A stretch of 64,000 nt of DNA from Acidobacteriota bacterium (lineage in GTDB: Bacteria; Acidobacteriota; Terriglobia; UBA7540): NCBI GenBank assembly GCA_021838785.1, contig JAKCCV010000005.1, forward strand, positions 62,001 through 126,000, written 5' to 3'. The translations under genes and the position numbers were made by a program. The stretch's first letter is position 1. Every line of letters begins with the position of its first letter. Positions 26,593 to 36,788 of the stretch are shown in pieces. The notes beneath the pieces were generated by a model, which searched no databases, was not told the DNA's origin, and worked only from the letters and a program-made list of their open reading frames with translations.

Positions 26593-27948
26593 TTGTCAAC
26601 AGGCGCTCTCGACGTGAAAGACCCGGAAAAACACGCTGCCTCGGCGGAGCCGGCCGTGAGCCGCGAACCTCCCGAGTGGAAGTATTATTCCAAGTGCATT
26701 CATTGTGGCTTGTGCTTGAACGCCTGCCCCACCTATCGCGTGCTGGGCGTCGAAATGGACTCCCCGCGCGGACGCATCTACCAGATGATCCAAGTGGAGC
26801 AGGGACGGCTTCCCGTGGGTGAAGCCTACGTCCGCCACATTGACCTCTGCCTCAATTGCCGAGCCTGCGAAACGGCCTGTCCATCCGGCGTGGAATACGG
26901 GCGGCTGGTGGAGGCGGCACGCTCCGAAATCGAGCGCCTCTACAAACGCCCTTACCTCTCGAGGCTGGCGAGAAAGATGTTCTTGGAGCAGCTTCTTCCG
27001 CACCCCCATCGGCTGGAAGCGGCTGGAAGGTTGCTGCGCGCTTTCCAGCGTTCAGGACTGGAGCGAGCGGTTCTGGCCTCGCGCCTGCTAAAACTCGTCC
27101 CAGGCAGGATGGAAGCGATTGCCCGTCTGGCGCCGCGCATGGAGAAACCCTTTTTCACGGCTCGCCTTGGCCAGACGGTTCCGGCGCAGGGTCGGCGGCG
27201 TTATCGCGTGGCGTTGTTCGCCGGATGCATTGCCAATCTGGCGTTCGCCGGCGTCAATGAAGCCACGGTGCGCGTCCTGACGCGCCAGGGTTGCGAGGTC
27301 ATCATCCCGAAGACTCAAGGCTGCTGCGGCGCGCTGCACGTTCACGCCGGCCTGCGGGACCTGGCGCGACAACTTGCCGAGGCCAATATTACGGCTTTCG
27401 CTCACGCGCCGGTTGACGCTATCATAACCAATGCGGCAGGGTGCGGCGCGGTCCTGAAGGAATATCCGATGTTGTTTGAACGGGTCGGCGCGGAATGGCA
27501 CGAGCCGGCCGAGAAATTCAGCGCTCGCGTGAGGGATGTGACGGAATTTCTAGCTTCCATAGATGACAACTACCCCTTCGCTCCCTTGAAGGCGCGCGCG
27601 ACGTATCAGGACCCTTGCCACTTGCTCCATGCGCAGCGAGTTCGGGAGGCTCCGCGCAAGCTGCTGGCCGCCATCCCGGAACTCGAGCTGGTGGAGCTGA
27701 AAGAAGCGGAAATCTGTTGTGGCAGCGCCGGGATTTACAACGTGACGCAGAATGCCATGGCGGAAGCCTTGCTTCAAGCCAAGATGCGCCGCATTGACGA
27801 AACCGGGGCCGACATCATTCTGACGGCCAATCCCGGCTGCCTCTTGCAACTGCGCGCCGGCATCGCCCAATCGCCACGCACCGGACGCCGCGTCATGCAC
27901 GTGGTGGAGTTGTTGGATCAAGTCAGTCGCGAGCCGACCACCAAGTAA
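26593..27948 (+). CDS. glcF: Glycolate oxidase iron-sulfur subunit
   Basis: Electron-transfer subunit of glycolate oxidase with two [4Fe-4S] clusters: C35, C38, C41, C45 (KCIHCGLCLNACPTY) and C86, C89, C92, C96 (LCLNCRACETACPSG). Two CCG-type heterodisulfide-like domains follow (QGCCGALHVHAG, EICCGSAGIYNV). 451 residues. The start is a TTG with AGGAGG seven bases upstream. Confidence 0.94.
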   Translation: MSTGALDVKDPEKHAASAEPAVSREPPEWKYYSKCIHCGLCLNACPTYRVLGVEMDSPRGRIYQMIQVEQGRLPVGEAYVRHIDLCLNCRACETACPSGVEYGRLVEAARSEIERLYKRPYLSRLARKMFLEQLLPHPHRLEAAGRLLRAFQRSGLERAVLASRLLKLVPGRMEAIARLAPRMEKPFFTARLGQTVPAQGRRRYRVALFAGCIANLAFAGVNEATVRVLTRQGCEVIIPKTQGCCGALHVHAGLRDLARQLAEANITAFAHAPVDAIITNAAGCGAVLKEYPMLFERVGAEWHEPAEKFSARVRDVTEFLASIDDNYPFAPLKARATYQDPCHLLHAQRVREAPRKLLAAIPELELVELKEAEICCGSAGIYNVTQNAMAEALLQAKMRRIDETGADIILTANPGCLLQLRAGIAQSPRTGRRVMHVVELLDQVSREPTTK

Positions 27949-28014
27949 GGGCCGCTCACGCCACGGCGTCAAGACAAACCTGTCCAAGGACGAGAACACG
28001 GGGAGGAGCAAATC

Positions 28015-29991
28015 ATGGCAAATCCGCCGATTAAAGAGCAGGAAAGGCTGGCCGCTTTACTTCAGGAAGGCCGAACCTTTTCGCCGCCGGATGAATTTCG
28101 CCGCCAAGCCAATGTGCGCGACCCGAAGATTTACGAGGAGGCGGAGCGCGATTTTGAAGCCTTTTGGGCGGCGGAGGCCGAACATCTTGACTGGTTCAAG
28201 CGCTGGGATAAGACCCTGGAGTGGAACGTCCCCTGGGCCCAATGGTTTGTCGGCGGCAAGTTGAACGCCACCTACAATTGCGTGGACCGCCATGCTCACT
28301 CCGCGCGACGCAATAAAGCGGCCCTCATCTGGGAAGGCGAGCCGGGCGATTCGCGCGTGTTGACCTTCGGCATGTTGGAGAAAGAAGTCAACCGCTTTGC
28401 CAACGCGCTCAAATCCTTGGGGGTCAAAAAAGGCGACCGCGTCGCCATTTACCTGGGCATGGTTCCCGAGTTGGCGATTGCGCTGTTGGCCTGCGCCAAG
28501 CTGGGGGCGCCGCATAGCGTCGTCTTCGGCGGCTTCTCGGCCGAATCCCTGCGCGAGCGGATCAATGACGCCAAGGCCAAAGTTTTAATCACGGGCGATG
28601 GCGCCTGGCGACGAGGGCACGTCGTCCCGCTCAAGCACCATGCCGACGAGGCCCTTCGGGAAACGCCCAGCATCGAACGCGTGGTCGTTGTGCAGCGGGT
28701 GGGCGCCGCGGCTCCGACCTCTCTAGAGCCAGGCCGCGATTTCTGGTGGGATGAATTGGTCGCCCAGGCCTCCGACCAATGCGAGCCCGAGGTCATGGAT
28801 GCGGAAGACATCCTCTACATCCTTTACACCAGCGGCACCACCGGCAAGCCGAAAGGCGTGGTCCACACGACGGCCGGCTACCTGCTGGGCGTGGCCACGA
28901 CCCACCGCATGATTTTTGACATTAAGGAAAATGACATCTATTGGTGTACCGCCGACATTGGCTGGGTCACCGGCCACTCTTATATTGTTTATGGTCCGCT
29001 TGCCAACGGATGCACCACGCTCATGTATGAGGGCAGCCCGGATTATCCGGACCGCGGTCGGTTCTGGTCTATCGTGGCGAAATACGGCGTCAATGTGTTG
29101 TACACGGCCCCCACCGCCATCCGGACGTTCATGCGCTGGGGAACCGAATGGCCCGCCCGGCACGACCTTTCCTCGCTGCGGCTGCTCGGCACGGTGGGCG
29201 AACCCATCAATCCCGAAGCCTGGGTGTGGTATCACCAGAACATCGGCCGGGAACGATGCCCCATCGTGGACACCTGGTGGCAAACGGAAACCGGCATGAT
29301 TATGATTTCCCCTCTGCCCGGCCTCATCGCGACCAAGCCTGGCTCAGCGACGAAGCCCTTTCCCGGCGTCCGGGCTGAAGTCCTGGACGCGAGCGGGCAA
29401 AAGGTCGGCCCCGGCGCTGGCGGTTACTTGGTCTTGACGCGCCCCTGGCCGGCAATGTTCCGAACCATCTACGGCGATCCGGACCGCTACGTGGCCCAAT
29501 ATTGGTCGCGTTATCCGGGGAAGTATTTCACCGGTGACGGCGCCAAGGTGGATGAAGACGGCTATTTTTGGCTCCTCGGCCGCGTGGATGACGTGATGAA
29601 CGTCGCGGGCCATCGCATCTCAACCTATGAAGTGGAAAGCGCCCTGGTGGATCACTCTGCCGTGGCCGAAGCCGCGGTCATCGCCAAGGCGCACGAATTG
29701 AAAGGCCAGGCCATCGCCGCCTTTGTGACGCTTAAGGACGGCATCCCACCCTCCGAGGAACTCAAGACGGCGCTCCGGCAACATGTGGCGAACAAAATCG
29801 GCGCTATCGCCCGCCCAGAAGAGATTTTCTTTACCCCCGAGCTGCCCAAAACCCGCAGCGCCAAAATCATGCGGCGGCTCTTGCGCGATATCGCCGAAGG
29901 TCGCGTGCTCGGAGATACCACCACGCTGGCCGATCCCGCGGTCATCTCAAAGCTCAAGCAGCAGTACGAAGAGGAAGGCAAGGGAGAATAG
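28015..29991 (+). CDS. acs: Acetyl-CoA synthetase
   Basis: AMP-forming acetate activation. 658 residues. N-terminal ACS domain, then the AMP-binding signature [11 protein letters not shown] near residue 273, DTWWQTETG, and the C-terminal [10 protein letters not shown] with the lysine that is acetylated in known Acs enzymes. GGGAGGAG lies before the ATG. It follows glcF by 66 bases without an obvious terminator, so transcription with the glycolate genes is likely. Confidence 0.95.
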   Translation: MANPPIKEQERLAALLQEGRTFSPPDEFRRQANVRDPKIYEEAERDFEAFWAAEAEHLDWFKRWDKTLEWNVPWAQWFVGGKLNATYNCVDRHAHSARRNKAALIWEGEPGDSRVLTFGMLEKEVNRFANALKSLGVKKGDRVAIYLGMVPELAIALLACAKLGAPHSVVFGGFSAESLRERINDAKAKVLITGDGAWRRGHVVPLKHHADEALRETPSIERVVVVQRVGAAAPTSLEPGRDFWWDELVAQASDQCEPEVMDAEDILYILYTSGTTGKPKGVVHTTAGYLLGVATTHRMIFDIKENDIYWCTADIGWVTGHSYIVYGPLANGCTTLMYEGSPDYPDRGRFWSIVAKYGVNVLYTAPTAIRTFMRWGTEWPARHDLSSLRLLGTVGEPINPEAWVWYHQNIGRERCPIVDTWWQTETGMIMISPLPGLIATKPGSATKPFPGVRAEVLDASGQKVGPGAGGYLVLTRPWPAMFRTIYGDPDRYVAQYWSRYPGKYFTGDGAKVDEDGYFWLLGRVDDVMNVAGHRISTYEVESALVDHSAVAEAAVIAKAHELKGQAIAAFVTLKDGIPPSEELKTALRQHVANKIGAIARPEEIFFTPELPKTRSAKIMRRLLRDIAEGRVLGDTTTLADPAVISKLKQQYEEEGKGE

Positions 29992-30130
29992 CAGCGCCGC
30001 GCGTGACGAAGCTAGGCCCGCCGATGACCACCGGCCGTAGCTGCGCCGCTTCGCCGGCTTCATCTCCCCGTCGAGGACGCCCCAAGAACCTTTCGGATTT
30101 TGGTCTTCGCTTCCTACTGTCCTGAGTCGA
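29992..30130. other. Intergenic, nothing identified
   Basis: First part of the gap between acs and metK. No gene, hairpin terminator or riboswitch could be supported; the sequence next to it is a dispersed repeat. Confidence 0.4.
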
Positions 30131-30232
30131 ATAATTCACGACCCTCCGGCTTCCCGCAAGTCCTTGGCGATCTTTGCGCCTTGGCGTGAAACCGCCTTTG
30201 AGTTGTTCATCGAACTTCTGGCTCATGACACC
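30131..30232 (-). repeat. Dispersed ~100-bp repeat, copy 1
   Basis: Read on the minus strand it is about 80% identical by eye to 42357-42460 on the plus strand. The conserved core includes GATGAACA, GGCGCAAAG and TCGCCAAGGACTTG. Both copies are intergenic; the short frame they contain (SQKFDEQLK...) is conserved only because the DNA is repeated. Confidence 0.75.
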
Positions 30233-30302
30233 ACGCGAAACCAACCTATCCCCTCCTGCTATGTACCCACGAGCATTTACCTGACTCCGCCACCTGCGCG
30301 AT

Positions 30303-30332
30303 TTGACAGTCGGCCAAGGAGTATGTTAGCTT
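30303..30332 (+). promoter_or_regulatory. Possible promoter of metK-ahcY
   Basis: A perfect TTGACA at 30303-30308 is followed after 18 bases by TAGCTT, a weak -10. No SAM or SAH riboswitch signature was recognised in the 55-base leader. Confidence 0.4.
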
Positions 30333-30387
30333 TTCAAGTTTCTGGCCTAGGCGGAAGAGTGAATAAGCGGGTCGTCGAAGGAGGTTC

Positions 30388-31542
30388 GTGACAAGCTCAA
30401 AGCAGCGTTATTTATTTACCTCGGAGTCGGTCACCGAGGGGCACCCCGACAAGATTTGCGACCAGATTTCCGACGCGGTGTTGGACGCAGTCCTGGCCGC
30501 CGACCCTCATGGGCGCGTCGCCTGCGAGTCCATGGTGAAGGACAGTCAGGTCTATGTGATGGGTGAAATCACAACCATCTCCACCCCGGACATTCGCGCC
30601 ATCGTCACCAACACCATCCGGGAGATTGGCTACACGGACCCCCTGGGCGGCTTCACGGCGGACAACTGCGAGATTCATGTGAACCTCACGTCCCAGAGCC
30701 AAGACATTGGCCTGGGCGTGGATGTGGGAGGAGCCGGCGACCAGGGCCTCATGTTCGGCTACGCCTGCAATGAAACCGAAGAGCGCATGCCCTTGCCGAT
30801 TATGATGGCGCACAAGCTTTGCATGCGCCTGGCAGAAGCCCGCAAGAAGAAGATCCTCGATTTCATTCGCCCGGACGGCAAATCCCAAGTCACCGTGGAG
30901 TACGAAGGCTCAACCCCCATTCGAGTGGATGCCGTGGTCGTCTCCACGCAGCACAGCGACACGGTTTCCAAAGAGACACTGCGCGAAGGAATTCTGGAGT
31001 GCGTCATCAAGCCGGTCATCCCGGCCCACATGCTCGATCAGCACACAAAATATCACATCAATCCGACCGGGCGATTCGTAACCGGAGGTCCTGTCGGCGA
31101 TTCCGGCTTGACGGGCCGCAAGATTATCGTGGACACCTATGGCGGCTCGGCGCGGCATGGCGGCGGCGCTTTTTCGGGCAAGGACCCCACCAAGGTGGAC
31201 CGCTCCGCCGCTTACATGGCGCGGTACATCGCCAAAAACATTTTGGCGGCGGGACTGGCTGACCGGGCTGAGGTTCAGCTCGCTTATGCCATCGGTGTCG
31301 CCGAGCCGGTTTCGGTCTTTGTGGAGACCTTTGGAACGGGCAAGGCCGACCCTTGCCGCCTCACCGAGGCTTTGCGGCGCCACTTCGACTTGACCCCCCG
31401 CGCCATCATTCGCGCCCTCAATCTTCTCCGTCCCATTTACAAAAAGACAGCGGCTTATGGCCACTTTGGCCGCTCGGAGCCCGAATTCACCTGGGAAAGA
31501 ACGGATCAAGCTGAAGCCCTGCGGCAGGAGGTTGGCCTGTAA
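30388..31542 (+). CDS. metK: S-adenosylmethionine synthetase
   Basis: Makes S-adenosylmethionine from methionine and ATP. 384 residues. [21 protein letters not shown]-type start, [16 protein letters not shown] (ATP motif), [19 protein letters not shown] (phosphate loop). The start is a GTG with GGAGG five bases upstream. The TAA is immediately followed by the ahcY ATG. Confidence 0.97.
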   Translation: MTSSKQRYLFTSESVTEGHPDKICDQISDAVLDAVLAADPHGRVACESMVKDSQVYVMGEITTISTPDIRAIVTNTIREIGYTDPLGGFTADNCEIHVNLTSQSQDIGLGVDVGGAGDQGLMFGYACNETEERMPLPIMMAHKLCMRLAEARKKKILDFIRPDGKSQVTVEYEGSTPIRVDAVVVSTQHSDTVSKETLREGILECVIKPVIPAHMLDQHTKYHINPTGRFVTGGPVGDSGLTGRKIIVDTYGGSARHGGGAFSGKDPTKVDRSAAYMARYIAKNILAAGLADRAEVQLAYAIGVAEPVSVFVETFGTGKADPCRLTEALRRHFDLTPRAIIRALNLLRPIYKKTAAYGHFGRSEPEFTWERTDQAEALRQEVGL

Positions 31543-32817
<1,275 letters not shown>

Positions 32818-32940
32818 GACCCCAATTTCCGGGCCGCGCCGGGAGAGGAGCCGCGCGGGCCGCTCGGCACCGGACTTGCGCCCTTGCGCCGTGGCCGAAC
32901 GGAGGCCGCTCCGCAACGAGCTCGGCCCAGCATTCAGGAG

Positions 32941-34398
32941 ATGAAAGACCTCGCCCAAAGAGCGCTGGAGACGGCGGTGGCCCAAGGCGCCAGCTACGCG
33001 GACGTGCGCGCGCTGAGGGTTCGCCAGCGGTATCTCTCAACCAAAAACGGCGAAGTGGCCCAAGTTCGAGAATCGGAATCTTTCGGGTTGGGAGTGCGGG
33101 TGATTGCCGGTGGCGCGTGGGGTTTTGCTTCGACCGATCGGCTCACGCCCGAGGGCTTGGACGCGGTGGCCGCGCGCGCCGTCGAAATTGCGCAGGCGAG
33201 CGCCCTGGCCAAAAAATCCGACGTCCAACTCGCCCCTGAAGAAAAGTTTGTGGATGAATGGGAAGCTCCCTGTCAAATAGATCCCTTTTCCGTTCCCGTC
33301 TCGCGCTGCCTCGACCTTTTGCTCAAAGTGGACGCCGAGTTGCGCAAGGTTCAAGGCGTCACCTTGGCCGAGTGCCAAATGGATTTTCGTCGTCAAGAGC
33401 AGTGGTTTGTCTCAAGCCTCGGCTCCGCGATTCGCCAAGTGAAGACGCAGACGGGCGCGGGCTTTGTCGCCACCTCCTTTGCCGGCAATGAGATTCAGCG
33501 CCGCTCCTACCCCAATTCCTTTGGCGGGCAGTATCAAACCAAGGGCTATGAATTGGTGGAAGAGCTGGATTTGGTGGGACATGCGCCCCAAATCGCCGAG
33601 GAAGCCGTGGCCCTGCACTCAGCGCCGCAGTGTCCCGCCGGGGTCCGCGACATTATCCTGGGCAGCTCGCAAGTGGGCCTTCAGATTCACGAATCCATTG
33701 GCCACCCCATCGAACTTGACCGCGTGCTGGGCACGGAGGCCAACTTTGCCGGCATGAGCTTCCTGACGCTCGACCAGCTTGGCTCCCTCAAGTACGCTTC
33801 TGAGATCGTCAGCGTGGTGGCGGATGCAACGCCCTCGCACGGTCCGGGGCTTGGCACGTTTGCCTACGATGACGAAGGCGTGCCGGGTCAGCGCACGCCG
33901 ATTATCCAGAACGGGCTGTTTGTCGGCTACTTGACTTCGCGGGAAACCGCCGCGGCCATCGGCAAGCCTCGCTCCAACGGCGCCATGCGCGCCGAAGGCT
34001 GGAATCGCATTCCCCTGATTCGCATGACCAACGTCAGCTTGGAGCCGGGGCGCGGAACGCTCGACGCCCTCATCGCCGATACCGACGACGCCATTTATAT
34101 GGAGACCAACCGCAGTTGGTCCATAGACGACCGGCGCTACAATTTCCAGTTTGGAACCGAAATTGGATGGGAAATTAAGCACGGCAAAAAAGCCCGCATG
34201 GTGAAAAATCCGAGCTACGGCGGCATCACCACGGAGTTTTGGAACTCCTGCGATGCCATTTGCGGTCCGGAGGAATGGACGCTCTGGGGGACGCCCAATT
34301 GCGGCAAGGGCCAGCCGATGCAAACCATGGGAACCGGCCACGGCGCCTCTCCCGCGCGCTTTCGCCGGGTCAAGGTCGGCGTCGCCTACGGTTCGTGA
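32941..34398 (+). CDS. tldD: TldD-type metallopeptidase
   Basis: Zinc subunit of the TldD/TldE heterodimeric protease, which degrades unfolded or leader peptides. The zinc motif HESIGH is at residues 250-255 (H250, E251, H255). The likely third ligand cysteine is near the C-terminus (NSCDAICGPE / PNCGKGQP). 485 residues from the ATG at 32941, where the family usually starts; an upstream TTG at 32884 would add 19 residues, and neither has a well-spaced ribosome site. Confidence 0.9.
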   Translation: MKDLAQRALETAVAQGASYADVRALRVRQRYLSTKNGEVAQVRESESFGLGVRVIAGGAWGFASTDRLTPEGLDAVAARAVEIAQASALAKKSDVQLAPEEKFVDEWEAPCQIDPFSVPVSRCLDLLLKVDAELRKVQGVTLAECQMDFRRQEQWFVSSLGSAIRQVKTQTGAGFVATSFAGNEIQRRSYPNSFGGQYQTKGYELVEELDLVGHAPQIAEEAVALHSAPQCPAGVRDIILGSSQVGLQIHESIGHPIELDRVLGTEANFAGMSFLTLDQLGSLKYASEIVSVVADATPSHGPGLGTFAYDDEGVPGQRTPIIQNGLFVGYLTSRETAAAIGKPRSNGAMRAEGWNRIPLIRMTNVSLEPGRGTLDALIADTDDAIYMETNRSWSIDDRRYNFQFGTEIGWEIKHGKKARMVKNPSYGGITTEFWNSCDAICGPEEWTLWGTPNCGKGQPMQTMGTGHGASPARFRRVKVGVAYGS

Positions 34399-34454
34399 GC
34401 GCCGTGCCGCGCCACCCCAAAGGGCTGAAGCGTAAACAAGGCCAAACTGAATTC

Positions 34455-35798
34455 ATGACGATGATGCTGACCCGCCAACGCGCCAAAGAGATTTTTGATA
34501 AGGTCATCAAGTATTCCACGGCGGAGGAAACCGAAGCCTACATTACCTCCACGGCGTCGGCCCTCACCCGGTTCGCCAACAACACCATTCATCAGAACGT
34601 GGCGGAGGAGGAAACCGCGCTTTCCGTCCGCGCGGTCGTGGAGCACCGCACGGCGCGCGCCAGCACCAATCGGCTCGATGAGCCTTCCATTCGCCAAACC
34701 TGCGAGGCCGCGCTCGCCCTGGCGCGCCTTCAGCCGCCGAACCCCGACCTGCTGCCGCTTCCCCATCCCCAAACCTACGGCTCGGTGGACCGCTATTATC
34801 CGGAAACCGCTGAGTTGACGCCCAAAGCGCGCGCTGAAACCGTCTTGAGCGTCCTGCAGCGGGCCGAGAAAGACCAGTTGACGGCGGCCGGCGTTTACTC
34901 GAGCGGCGCCGTCGCCACGGCGTTGTTCAACTCGCGCGGCCTTGAAGCTTTTCACGAGGAAACTATCTCGGAATTTTCCGTCACCATGCTGGGCCCCACC
35001 AGTTCCGGCTGGGCCAAGCAAACCAGCCCCTTCCACCTCGAGCTCAACACGGCGGCGCTCGCCGAGCGCGCGGCTCGCAAAGCCCTCGAAGGAGGGTCCC
35101 CGCGCGACTTGCCCCCCGACAAGTACACCGTCATTCTGGAACCCTCCGCCGTACTGGACCTGCTGGGCTTCCTATTTTTCGATTTTGGCGGCCTGGCCGT
35201 TCATGAGGGACGGAGTTGCCTCACCGGCCGGGTGGACGAAAAAGTTTTTGGCGACAACATCTTCGTCCGTGACGACGTCTTCCATCCCTTGCAAAGCGGT
35301 CCGCCGTTTGATGGCGAAGGCATGCCGCGCCGCCGCGTCAACTTGGTCGAGCAAGGCGTCGTCAAGAACCTGGTGTACGCCCGCTCTACCGCCAAAAAAA
35401 TGGGCAAAGAACCCACCGGGCACGGCTTCCCGCTGCCCAACGAGTACGGCGAAGCCCCGCTGAACATCGTGATGGAGGGCGGACGCGCCACGCTCGATGA
35501 CATGATTCGTTCCACGCCGCGCGGTCTGCTCGTCACCCGCTTTTGGTACATCCGCGAAGTGGACCCTTACCAGAAAATTCTTACCGGCATGACCCGCGAC
35601 GGCCTTTTCTGGATTGAAGAAGGCAAAATCCAACACGGCGTCAAGAACCTTCGCTTCAACCAAAGCGTCATTGAAATGCTTCGTCAGGTGGAAATGATGG
35701 GCCCGCCGCAGCGCACCGCCGGGGAAGAATCTTTTGAAATGGTGGTTCCCGCCATGAAGGTCCGCGAATTCAATTTCTCTTCCGCCACCAAATACTGA
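34455..35798 (+). CDS. tldE: TldE/PmbA-family protein, partner of TldD
   Basis: Non-catalytic partner of TldD in the heterodimer, 447 residues. It has the same overall fold but the zinc motif region is altered (DFGGLAVHEG), as in TldE/PmbA. Other family segments are FNSRGLEAFHEETISE and FPLPNEYGEAPLNIVMEGG. It starts 56 bases after tldD; the earlier frame overlapping tldD is a shadow. Confidence 0.88.
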   Translation: MTMMLTRQRAKEIFDKVIKYSTAEETEAYITSTASALTRFANNTIHQNVAEEETALSVRAVVEHRTARASTNRLDEPSIRQTCEAALALARLQPPNPDLLPLPHPQTYGSVDRYYPETAELTPKARAETVLSVLQRAEKDQLTAAGVYSSGAVATALFNSRGLEAFHEETISEFSVTMLGPTSSGWAKQTSPFHLELNTAALAERAARKALEGGSPRDLPPDKYTVILEPSAVLDLLGFLFFDFGGLAVHEGRSCLTGRVDEKVFGDNIFVRDDVFHPLQSGPPFDGEGMPRRRVNLVEQGVVKNLVYARSTAKKMGKEPTGHGFPLPNEYGEAPLNIVMEGGRATLDDMIRSTPRGLLVTRFWYIREVDPYQKILTGMTRDGLFWIEEGKIQHGVKNLRFNQSVIEMLRQVEMMGPPQRTAGEESFEMVVPAMKVREFNFSSATKY

Positions 35799-35899
35799 CC
35801 TGCCTTTCCTCCCTCTCGCGGAGCCTGCCGAACGCCGCCGTTTCCGCCCGCTCCATCCGTTTTTATTTTCCGCCGCTTTTGTGATAGGGTAGTCGGGCC

Positions 35900-36100
35900 A
35901 TGCACGTGAAGGATTGGTCGCCGCGCGGTGGACGGCACGTTCTGCTCGGCGAAGGCGTCGCGCCGTGGAAACAGATTTTTGCCGCCGCCGAGAGCGTGGG
36001 AGGAATTCAGTATTACCTCATCGAGCAGGAAGGCAGCCGCTATCCTGAGATGAAGACGGCCGAACTGTGTCTAGAAGCCTTCCATCGGCTGCATCGCTGA
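35900..36100 (+). pseudogene. C-terminal relic of a sugar phosphate isomerase/epimerase
   Basis: A 66-codon frame (MHVKDWSP...VLLGEGVAPWKQIFAAAESVGG...YYLIEQEGS) that matches what I know of the last strands of xylose-isomerase-like TIM-barrel epimerases, in particular HxKDW and the EGxAPWxxIF segment. The first 200 or so residues are missing: the upstream 100 bases do not continue the fold. It is not a copy of the intact family member at 55734. Confidence 0.65.
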
Positions 36101-36159
36101 AGACTCGAACCGCCAGCCTGGCGTCGTGTGGCGGAAATAGGCTCACGGATGCAGAGCTT

Positions 36160-36211
36160 GTGGCACGGCCATCTTGGCCGTGTTCTTGCGCGGGCAGGAC
36201 GCCCGTGCCAC
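36160..36211 (+). repeat. Dispersed 52-bp palindromic repeat, copy 5 (reference copy)
   Basis: GTGGCAC (36160-36166) and GTGCCAC (36205-36211) are perfect 7-bp inverted ends. Inside are the hairpin GGCCATCTTGGCC and an arm around GCGCGGGC, giving a cloverleaf-like fold. Same orientation as the copy at 17027. Confidence 0.9.
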
Positions 36212-36231
36212 GTCGGACGGGGCTGCGAGGC

Positions 36232-36684
36232 ATGTTCATCGGACGAGGGGCGATGGGGCGGCGCCACGCGCGGTTGGTCGTCGCACTCCTGGCCGCCAAC
36301 GCGTTGGCCTTGGCCGCCAAGGGTCCACGCGCCAAGCCGGCTGCAGCCCGCCGCGCTGCGGCATCTGGTCAATCCAGCCGGAACGCCGTCCTTTGCCGCG
36401 TGCTGGAGGTCAAAATCCTGCCGCCGAGAGACCTGAGCCTCGTTCTTTTCCACGAAGCCCAACCAAGCCAGGGCCCTCGCTTTGCCGCTTTACTCCGAGC
36501 CAACGACGGCGCGCCCGTTCAGTTCACCACCGGAAGCTCATGGCATCCTGCCACCGTCTTGCGTCTCGGCGATTGCTTTGGCCGTGGCTTGCTGGTTTTG
36601 CCCGCCGCTCACCTTCATCTTGAAAAGCGTGAGCTGTTCCACTTGCGGTTTCTCCATCCTCCGCGGGCAACCCACGCTCCCTGA
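36232..36684 (+). CDS. Hypothetical exported protein
   Basis: 150 residues from the ATG at 36232 (another at 36253). A basic, then hydrophobic N-terminus (RRHARLVVALLAANALALAAKG) looks like a signal peptide. The mature part has a coherent beta-rich pattern (VLEVKILPPRDLSLVLFHE, TTGSSWHPATVLRLGDCFGRGLLVLPA). I do not recognise the family; the pattern is protein-like and better than the opposite-strand frame. The frame continues upstream through the repeat at 36160, which I exclude. Confidence 0.5.
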   Translation: MFIGRGAMGRRHARLVVALLAANALALAAKGPRAKPAAARRAAASGQSSRNAVLCRVLEVKILPPRDLSLVLFHEAQPSQGPRFAALLRANDGAPVQFTTGSSWHPATVLRLGDCFGRGLLVLPAAHLHLEKRELFHLRFLHPPRATHAP

Positions 36685-36788
36685 GCAAGCCTCGGCCTCG
36701 CGCTGGCTCGCTTTCCAGCAGTCATCAACGCTGCGCGCGGCTGAGGCGCCCGATGTCCCCGCGCCCCCGCGGCCAGGCTTTCCTACGC

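Noticed and set aside
29992-30387. Possible SAM or SAH riboswitch before metK
   Set aside because: None of the conserved SAM-I, SAM-II or SAH motifs could be found; the gap is mostly repeat.
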